From: Coriobacteriales bacterium
GTDB lineage: Bacteria > Actinomycetota > Coriobacteriia > Coriobacteriales > UBA8131
Length of the DNA: 11,464 bases
NCBI GenBank assembly: GCA_031268525.1
Contig: JAIRXA010000141.1
Coordinates: 1-11,464 of the forward strand
Direction of reading: 5' to 3'
Shown: positions 6,356-11,464 of the stretch, piece by piece
Position numbering within the stretch: position 1 is the first letter of the stretch
How the letters are laid out: the number at the start of each line of letters is the position of its first letter
Notes under the pieces: model-generated
The model's database searches: none
What the model was told of the DNA's origin: nothing
Seen by the model: only the letters and a program-made list of their open reading frames with translations
Program-made: the position numbers and the translations under genes

Positions 6356-6808
6356 TCACTTCCCATCGTCCCTGTCGTCCGTACCGCGTCGGCGGGCAAA
6401 CAGACGCACAAACCACCGGGCGTGCACCACGACATGTATAAGCAATAAGGCCAGAAGCAGCTTGGCCGAGATGGCGTGCAGAGGATTCCAGAAGTAATAT
6501 CCTGACGCAACCCAGCCGAACAGAGGCAGGATATGGCGCGAGACAAACAGCCCCGATACCGTTACCGTCATGAACATGATAAGCGTCAAGGCGTCCAATA
6601 CAAGATGTGCCATATTGGCGTCTTTTGTCCGACGACGCAGGGTCGTGATGATCCAGTCGTAGTTCACCGCACAATGTATTACGAAGACGAAGATAAGCCC
6701 AAAACCGAGCCATTCATGCACCGCAAGGCCCGTGATGAGAGGATTTGCCGCTCCGATATAGAGAACAGCAGCCAAAATATCGATGGTAAGTCTGATCGAC
6801 GATTTCAT
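6356..6808 (-). CDS. DUF4405-type b-cytochrome membrane protein
   Basis: 150-residue protein with about four transmembrane segments (about 8-28, 33-52, 68-90, 110-133), resembling the DUF4405/cytochrome b561-like group. Two His-x13-His pairs are visible, His31/His45 and His111/His125, each near helices. This is the expected layout for bis-histidine ligation of one or two b hemes; His92 and His129 are further candidates. The likely role is electron transfer with the quinone pool or with the preceding Cys-rich protein; this is inference. The start at 6808 is chosen because AAGGAAG lies five bases upstream and its ATG overlaps the preceding stop (ATGA), indicating translational coupling. The frame is open upstream to 6922 but only inside that gene. 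A C-terminal Arg/Asp-rich tail follows the last helix. It is the last gene of the cluster. Confidence 0.8.
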   Translation of the reverse strand: MKSSIRLTIDILAAVLYIGAANPLITGLAVHEWLGFGLIFVFVIHCAVNYDWIITTLRRRTKDANMAHLVLDALTLIMFMTVTVSGLFVSRHILPLFGWVASGYYFWNPLHAISAKLLLALLLIHVVVHARWFVRLFARRRGTDDRDDGK

Positions 6809-7176
6809 GAGAGCTTCCTTGTCAGACCCATCAGACCCAAGACCAGAATGACCGGGGCAAGTATCCACAGGTTCATGCTGGCGTCTGAAGGTTTTGACCG
6901 GGGCGCGTCTATGCGCTCCCATGCATGACAGGTACTGTCAGCACAGCCCTTGACGCGTGGGCAGATCATAGTAAAGCTCCCGTCAGGCTCAGGGGCAGCC
7001 TGTGCGGCATGGCACCCCTTATCGGGCTGGGTGCACCCCGCCACAGGGCAGAGGGTCTCCTCCGTGATGGGCGCTGGCAAAGCGATACCCTGCGTATTGA
7101 ATGCCCAGCTCGTCACAAAGACGAGCGCACCTACCGCGACAAAAACCACAAGAGTCAGGATGAACTTTTTGGGCAT
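6805..7176 (-). CDS. Small two-helix membrane protein with paired CxnCH motifs, possible c-type cytochrome
   Basis: 123 residues, no family recognised. An N-terminal membrane anchor (about 5-25, preceded by KK) and a C-terminal helix (about 103-117, followed by RK) place the middle outside the cytoplasm. The loop has two similar Cys units: C43-x4-C48-x6-C55-H56 and C72-x5-C78-x4-C83-H84. CADSTCH fits the CX4CH variant of the heme c attachment motif seen in some cytochromes; CTQPDKGCH would be CX6CH and is unusual. A diheme cytochrome c is possible, as are disulfides or a metal site. No lipobox is present. The ATG is preceded by GGGAAGAGG. The stop overlaps the b-cytochrome start (ATGA), so the two are coupled and probably partners. 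It lies 88 bases after torD in the molybdoenzyme cluster. Confidence 0.75.
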   Translation of the reverse strand: MPKKFILTLVVFVAVGALVFVTSWAFNTQGIALPAPITEETLCPVAGCTQPDKGCHAAQAAPEPDGSFTMICPRVKGCADSTCHAWERIDAPRSKPSDASMNLWILAPVILVLGLMGLTRKLS

Positions 7177-7217
7177 ACGCCTCTTCCCTAAAACATCAAA
7201 GCTGCAGAGGGAGCTCT

Positions 7218-7278
7218 GTTCGGCTACTGCTGAGCTCTGTTTGCCTACGACTGCGCTCGTTCGGCTACTGCTGAGCTC
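7218..7278. repeat. Three tandem about 20-base repeats at the torD 3' end
   Basis: Copies at 7218-7238, 7239-7258 and 7259-7278 have a period of 20-21 bases. The first and third share the exact 20-mer GTTCGGCTACTGCTGAGCTC; the middle copy is diverged (GTTTGCCTACGACTGCGCTC). The third copy contains the torD stop codon and its last codons, and the other two fill most of the spacer to the next gene. The arrangement looks like slippage or tandem duplication; each copy also has the palindrome GAGCTC or a relic of it. It is not a CRISPR array, since there are no spacers. Confidence 0.8.
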
Positions 7279-7921
7279 GATAGCCCTCCAATACGGTCAG
7301 GTCCCACAAAAGATAGCCCCGGACGAGTTGGATGAGAGCGGGATAGTAGCCAACGGTAGCAGCCTCACGGGCCTTGGTAAGCAAGGGTTCTATGAAGGAC
7401 AGAGGATGTGAACGGATGAACTCCTGTTGCTCGAGGACAGAATCAGACGAAGGCGCGACCGTAGCGAAGTGAGCGCTGTTGACCCCGAGATAGAGCAGCT
7501 CAAAGCCCAGATGGTCCTCAAATTGATGACTCTCGGCACTGGCCTCCACGCCCACTTGGGCAAACAGCTTACGCATTTCAAACGTCGGCTGACCAAAAAG
7601 CACCGTACTTCCTGCACGATAGAGGCTCTCCCAGGGCGGCGCGGCGGGAGCGGCGGGTCCAATGAACAGGCGAGTATATTCGATCGCAACGCGCTCGACG
7701 GCCTTCTCCCGACCAAGTGGCTCCAAGGCACGCCCACAGGCAATCAGATCTACCACACCTGTCTGCAAAAACTCATTGCTTGCCTCAATTGGCAGCTGCT
7801 CCCAGAAGGAAGGGTCGAGACCCATGGCGGTTTTTATGGTCATGGTCTTTAACATACTGTTGCCGAAGAAGGCATACAGGTCGGCCCGCAGCTGCCAGAG
7901 TTCATTCCATGCTCGCACCAT
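7265..7921 (-). CDS. TorD/DmsD-family molybdoenzyme maturation chaperone
   Basis: Cytoplasmic all-helical chaperone that binds the apo-molybdoenzyme and its Tat signal and holds it until cofactor insertion and export (TorD/DmsD/NarJ superfamily). 218 residues, usual family length. Family hallmarks are EYTRLFIGP (81-89), PPWES (95-99) and EDHLGFELLYL (135-145). The start at 7921 is set by GAGAGGT five bases upstream; the frame extends to 7990 but that would overlap little else and lacks a ribosome site. It follows the NrfD-type subunit by 72 bases and most likely serves the molybdopterin subunit encoded at the right edge. The stop codon lies within a short tandem repeat array, so the C-terminus may vary between strains. 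Confidence 0.92.
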   Translation of the reverse strand: MVRAWNELWQLRADLYAFFGNSMLKTMTIKTAMGLDPSFWEQLPIEASNEFLQTGVVDLIACGRALEPLGREKAVERVAIEYTRLFIGPAAPAAPPWESLYRAGSTVLFGQPTFEMRKLFAQVGVEASAESHQFEDHLGFELLYLGVNSAHFATVAPSSDSVLEQQEFIRSHPLSFIEPLLTKAREAATVGYYPALIQLVRGYLLWDLTVLEGYRAQQ

Positions 7922-7926
7922 TACGC

Positions 7927-7933
7927 ACCTCTC
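7927..7933 (-). promoter_or_regulatory. Ribosome binding site that fixes the torD-family start
   Basis: The minus strand reads GAGAGGT five bases ahead of the ATG at 7921. The upstream in-frame start at 7990 has no such site and would add 23 residues not typical of TorD proteins, so the shorter form is preferred. Confidence 0.75.
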
Positions 7934-7993
7934 GACAAAATGGGTGGGGGCAGCACCAAAAGCGTAAAGGCACGGGCGCCACCCCCACAACGG

Positions 7994-9310
7994 TCAGGCA
8001 GGTACCACCTCAGGGGCAGATTCGGAGGTAAGCGGATCGACAACAGCCATGTCGCCAACGGACGACGAGACGCCAGCCATGTCGCCAGCCGGAGCGCCAG
8101 CAGTTGCGGCGCCAGCAGTTGCAGCGCTGACAGCCGCAGACTCGATAGTCTCCTCGGGCGAAGCGGCGAGCAGGCGTGGGGCAAAGAGTACATAGAGTAG
8201 GGCGGCCAGAGCGACGACCCCCACTACGATAAGCCCCTCAACCCAGGTAGGTGTATAGCTGCCCGCCAGGGACCACATGTCGGTCCCACCCAGGGCGGAG
8301 TGCCCAAAGGCCACCCCCGGTGCGCCTTCAATGTTAAAAGCAGCAAAGGAGGTGAGTAGGAGCCAGGCACGCTTGAGATAGACGCCGACGAGGACCAGAA
8401 GCGAGGCGACAACCACAAGCGGCGTACTCTGGCGCGCACGAGCCGTGACCAGGAGCAGGAAGGGCACGACGACCCCGAGTACGACCTCGCCCCAAAACAA
8501 GGGAGCAGCCTCACCCGTAAGCAGAAGGCCAGCCAAAGCGGCATGTTCGCTGCCGGTGGGATAGGCAAGCGTCAATACCTCACTCAGCACCATAAAGGCG
8601 TCCACGGCAATACAGACCACCAACAGCCCCGCCAGACTTGCAAGCAGCTTTCTTGAGGTCTCAAAAAGGCGCGTGGCGTTAAGAATGACGAGCACGATGA
8701 GCAACAGGGCAAGACCCGAATCGAGCGCCGAAGCCACAAACAATGGTGCCATGATGGTGGAATACCAGCCGAGCTTGGCAATCTGGAGTCCGAATATCCA
8801 CGCAGTCACTGAGTGCACCAAAATGGCGATGGGGAGAGCAAAACGCGAGGTAATGGCCAGCATACGTTCGTTTGTATTCGGACGACGCATCAAGACCAGA
8901 TAGATGATATTGATGATCAGATACAGCGTAATCACAAAGACGTCCCACATCAAGGGTGAGGTGAAGTTCGCATGTGTGATGAGGTTGAAGACACGCTGCA
9001 CTCCGCCGAGGTCAATGATCACGAAACCCGCCGCCGCAACGATGCAGACGGTTGAGAGCAGCACTGCCGGTTTGGCAACCTTCTTGTACTCCTTCACACC
9101 AAACACCGCCGCCGAGGAGGCCACGATCAGACCACCGGCAGACAGGCCAACAAAGAACATGAATGAAATGATATACAGCCCCCAGGACGTGCCATTGTTC
9201 ATGCCCGTGACCGCCAGACCATTGGCCAACTGATAGATCCAGGCCGCAATGCCAGCGATGGCCAAAAGGGCAAGCACGACGATAGCGGGGATGGCTTTCT
9301 TGTTTTTCAT
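7994..9310 (-). CDS. NrfD/PsrC-type quinone-interacting membrane subunit
   Basis: 438-residue polytopic protein with about ten predicted transmembrane segments, the membrane anchor of a three-subunit molybdoenzyme. It is expected to exchange electrons with menaquinol and pass them to the [4Fe-4S] subunit; NrfD/PsrC proteins carry no heme. Supporting features include the start-proximal NNGTSWGLYIISFMFFVGLSAGG stretch around residues 38-60 and MWDVFVITLYL near 121-131. The last 50 residues or so (from about 390) form a hydrophilic Ala/Gly/Ser/Glu tail with repeated GDMA segments, unusual for the family and encoded by repetitive DNA. The ATG has GGGGAGGG seven bases upstream. It follows the FeS subunit by 15 bases and precedes the chaperone by 72. 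The subtype within NrfD proteins is not resolved. Confidence 0.9.
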   Translation of the reverse strand: MKNKKAIPAIVVLALLAIAGIAAWIYQLANGLAVTGMNNGTSWGLYIISFMFFVGLSAGGLIVASSAAVFGVKEYKKVAKPAVLLSTVCIVAAAGFVIIDLGGVQRVFNLITHANFTSPLMWDVFVITLYLIINIIYLVLMRRPNTNERMLAITSRFALPIAILVHSVTAWIFGLQIAKLGWYSTIMAPLFVASALDSGLALLLIVLVILNATRLFETSRKLLASLAGLLVVCIAVDAFMVLSEVLTLAYPTGSEHAALAGLLLTGEAAPLFWGEVVLGVVVPFLLLVTARARQSTPLVVVASLLVLVGVYLKRAWLLLTSFAAFNIEGAPGVAFGHSALGGTDMWSLAGSYTPTWVEGLIVVGVVALAALLYVLFAPRLLAASPEETIESAAVSAATAGAATAGAPAGDMAGVSSSVGDMAVVDPLTSESAPEVVPA

Positions 9311-9325
9311 AGGAATTCCCTCCCC

Positions 9326-9943
9326 TTACTGGAAGTAGCGGACCTTGGGGCTGGTACCACGATCAGGCAGCAGCTGGTAGGCCTTCTTGTCACGGATAAG
9401 AATGGATATCTCGGAATCAGGGTCATCCAGGTCACCATAGACACGAGCAGCCGAGGGGCAGCAGGCCACGCAAAGTGGAGCCTTGCCCTCCAGGGCACGC
9501 TCCTTGCACAGCGTGCATTTCTCGGTAACACCACGTGGACGGACAGGAACATCCCTATGTCCGTAATTGAAATCGGGGTCGCGTACCGGCTCCTCCCAAT
9601 TGAACACGCGAGCATTGTATGGGCAGGCAGTCATGCAGATACGACAACCGATGCACAGATCGTAGTCGATAAGCACCCGTCCCTCATCGTCGGTAAAGGT
9701 CGCACCCACCGGACAAACCGCCTGACAGGCTGGGTGCTCACAATGCTGACAGGCAACAGGTAGATACTCACGAGTGAGATCGGGATAGGTTCCCACGGCA
9801 CCATCGATGACATCAGAACCGACCGTGATGACGCGATTCCAAAGCATTCCCATAGGCACATTGTTTTCAGCCTTGCAGGCGTTTGAACAGGTCTGACAAC
9901 CAAAACAACGGTCAAGATTTATAGCCATACCTAATCTCGTCAT
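9326..9943 (-). CDS. DmsB/NrfC-like four-cluster [4Fe-4S] electron-transfer subunit
   Basis: 205-residue ferredoxin-like subunit that relays electrons between the membrane anchor and the molybdopterin subunit. Four cysteine groups are complete: C13, C16, C19, C23; C65, C68, C73, C77; C97, C100, C103, C107; C143, C146, C158, C162. These predict four [4Fe-4S] clusters as in DmsB and PsrB; C161 is an extra cysteine beside the last ligand. No signal peptide is present, as expected for a subunit exported bound to a Tat-signalled partner. The ATG at 9943 overlaps the stop of the molybdoenzyme gene (ATGA), implying translational coupling; an in-frame ATG at 9928 is a less likely start. Identification is firm at family level; the exact complex is not. 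Confidence 0.94.
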   Translation of the reverse strand: MTRLGMAINLDRCFGCQTCSNACKAENNVPMGMLWNRVITVGSDVIDGAVGTYPDLTREYLPVACQHCEHPACQAVCPVGATFTDDEGRVLIDYDLCIGCRICMTACPYNARVFNWEEPVRDPDFNYGHRDVPVRPRGVTEKCTLCKERALEGKAPLCVACCPSAARVYGDLDDPDSEISILIRDKKAYQLLPDRGTSPKVRYFQ

Positions 9944-11464
9944 GACTGCGTACCTGCCTTTCGCACTTCACAGAGCGTGTCATTAAAAGGCGTGACAGGG
10001 CCCATCCACGTAGCGTAACCGACCGGGTTACGCGCGCTGTTCGTGAGAGCCTGCATGTTCCCGGAATCCATGAACTTACTCCAGGTGCCCTCGACTATCG
10101 ATGCAGACCCGGGGCGTATGGAACTATTGGCTACCACTTTGGTACTGCAGGTACCCCGGTCATTGAATATCTCGACGATGTCGCCAGGCATCAAACCCCG
10201 CGTCTCAAGATCTGCAGGATTCATCTCGACACAGGCTTCTTTATACTGCTGAATCCATTTGGCGTCATGGAACTGATTGTGGATGTAGTATTTCGGACGA
10301 CTGCCATGCAATTGGATTGGATACGTGTTCTTCAATTCATTGCCTGCATAGGCTTCGTTTGCCGGTTCCCACTTGGGAAGCTGCCGCCCAAAAGACAGGA
10401 GGCTGGGATAATATACCTCAAGTCTTCCCGAACCCGTCGAAAAGACATGATCCTCAAAGGCAACACGTACGCCCTCGCAGTTTGGGAAGGGCAGCACATT
10501 TTGATTTGCCCTGATTTTCTCGAGTGTAACCCCTTCCAGGAAAGATTCCGTAGGGTTCGTAAGCTGGGCTCTGACGTAATCGGCTGGCGTCGCTGGCAGA
10601 TGGTCTTCAAGATGCCACAGTTTGGCAATCTCTCGCTCAATCCAAAAATCAGGTTTACTGTCAAACAGGGGATCGAGCACCTTTTCCTGCAAACGATAAT
10701 ACCCGAATGCCTGGCGGAGACCACCTATCTCTTCGAGCTCCTCAAACTTCGTGCAGGCCGGCAAGATGATATCTGCCCAGTCGGCTGACTCCGAATGGTA
10801 GATATCGCAATAGAGGATGAAATCGAGAGAAGTCCACCATTTACGTGCTTCGTTCATGTTCGCAAACCACTGGAATAACTTATCCCCGAATGTCAGAATG
10901 GCATGAACCTTGTTCTCCTGATAGGGCAGGTCAACGAAGTTGTCAATTGCAGGAGAGGGGTTCATCTCCTCTGGCAAAGGCCATCCACCCAGAGTGGCGT
11001 ACCACTCGTTTGCGTATCCGGAAAAGAGCCCCATGCTGCCACCCGGCTTACCGATATTGCCCGTCAGGCCAGCGGCTACGGCCATTGCGTGACCGAGCGT
11101 CTCAGCGTTATAAAACTTATCCACACCCCCCATGCCATAGGTGAGGCATGATGGCCCTTTCAGGGCGTACTGCATGGCCAGGTCGGCAATGCGGGAGGCA
11201 TCTATCCCCGTCGTTTCTGCCGCCCAGTCGATGCTGTACTCCGCATGGTTTTCTTTTACCAGGGTGAATACGGTCTTGTATTCTTGCCCGTCGATGGTGT
11301 GGGTTCCCTCAAGCGCCGCCTGTGCTGTCGGCGCCTGATAGGCTTGTGGCGAATCGGAAAGGATATCCCACACAAGGTAGGGATTAAGTGAAACCGGCTC
11401 GGGTGCGGCCGCCGCAGGGTCGGGAGCATGATCCTGAAGGAAGGTACCGTCCGCCGTATTCACC
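9940..11464 (-). CDS. Molybdopterin oxidoreductase catalytic subunit, DMSO reductase family, partial (N-terminus beyond right edge)
   Basis: C-terminal 507 residues of a bis-MGD molybdoenzyme; the frame runs off the right edge, so the Tat signal, N-terminal FeS site and the Mo-ligating residue are not visible. GLTGNIGKPGGSMG (visible residues 132-145) is the glycine-rich cofactor-binding region. DWADIILPACTKFEELEE (228-245) is a typical core motif, GSGRLEVYYPS (344-354) follows, and the C-terminal molybdopterin dinucleotide-binding domain runs from about 380, with LHGSRPKYYIHNQF (385-398) and GLMPGDIVEIFNDRG (423-437). The substrate cannot be read from the sequence: Coriobacteriia encode many such enzymes, including sulfoxide, polysulfide, arsenate-like and catechol dehydroxylase forms. 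It is the first visible gene of the cluster and is coupled to the FeS subunit by an ATGA overlap. Confidence 0.93.
   Translation of the reverse strand, partial: VNTADGTFLQDHAPDPAAAAPEPVSLNPYLVWDILSDSPQAYQAPTAQAALEGTHTIDGQEYKTVFTLVKENHAEYSIDWAAETTGIDASRIADLAMQYALKGPSCLTYGMGGVDKFYNAETLGHAMAVAAGLTGNIGKPGGSMGLFSGYANEWYATLGGWPLPEEMNPSPAIDNFVDLPYQENKVHAILTFGDKLFQWFANMNEARKWWTSLDFILYCDIYHSESADWADIILPACTKFEELEEIGGLRQAFGYYRLQEKVLDPLFDSKPDFWIEREIAKLWHLEDHLPATPADYVRAQLTNPTESFLEGVTLEKIRANQNVLPFPNCEGVRVAFEDHVFSTGSGRLEVYYPSLLSFGRQLPKWEPANEAYAGNELKNTYPIQLHGSRPKYYIHNQFHDAKWIQQYKEACVEMNPADLETRGLMPGDIVEIFNDRGTCSTKVVANSSIRPGSASIVEGTWSKFMDSGNMQALTNSARNPVGYATWMGPVTPFNDTLCEVRKAGTQS

Noticed and set aside
6216..6713. 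Minus-strand 165-residue frame
   Set aside because: Out-of-frame overlap with the b-cytochrome gene that continues into the inverted-repeat region.
6809..6922. Longer start for the b-cytochrome (38 extra residues)
   Set aside because: The extension lies entirely in the Cys-rich gene; AAGGAAG and the ATGA overlap support 6808.
7218..7278. Possible CRISPR repeats
   Set aside because: The copies are directly adjacent with no spacers and overlap a coding end.
10267..10788. Plus-strand 173-residue frame
   Set aside because: Antisense shadow of the molybdoenzyme gene; no ribosome site or known motif.

Overview
The window looks like a chromosomal segment of an anaerobic actinobacterium, most likely a member of the Coriobacteriia (Eggerthellaceae-like). 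This rests on gene content and is inference: a DMSO-reductase-family molybdoenzyme module with ferredoxin-type, NrfD-type and TorD-type partners, a HipA-like kinase of a type common in gut anaerobes, moderately GC-rich coding sequence, and many palindromic intergenic repeats. No rRNA, tRNA or CRISPR array is visible. Both ends cut through genes.

Left part (1-4600). On the minus strand lie undecaprenyl-diphosphatase (uppP, cut by the left edge) and, 28 bases upstream, a PMCA-type Ca2+ P-type ATPase; the two are probably co-transcribed. Divergent from the ATPase across a 166-base spacer is a YqhA/UPF0114 membrane protein with an acidic N-terminal extension.

Middle part (4601-6355). The convergent gap between yqhA and a HipA-like kinase holds a 109-base inverted repeat with near-perfect 41-base arms. 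Behind the kinase is a gene-free stretch of about 470 bases with three separate palindromic structures: a REP-like GTGACA/TGTCAC hairpin, a MITE-like element with 25-base terminal inverted repeats, and a 13-base inverted repeat that ends just after the stop of the next gene.

Right part (6356-11464). A six-gene minus-strand cluster reads from the right edge: molybdopterin oxidoreductase catalytic subunit (N-terminus outside the window), four-cluster [4Fe-4S] electron-transfer subunit, NrfD/PsrC membrane subunit, TorD-family chaperone, a small two-helix membrane protein with paired CxnCH motifs, and a DUF4405-type b-cytochrome. Two junctions are ATGA overlaps (molybdoenzyme/FeS and Cys-rich/cytochrome). 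The likely logic is a membrane-bound respiratory oxidoreductase exchanging electrons with menaquinone through NrfD and the FeS subunit, with a dedicated chaperone. The Cys-rich protein and the b-cytochrome form an added, unusual electron-transfer pair, and are the most interesting candidates for undescribed biology here. The substrate cannot be read from the sequence shown.
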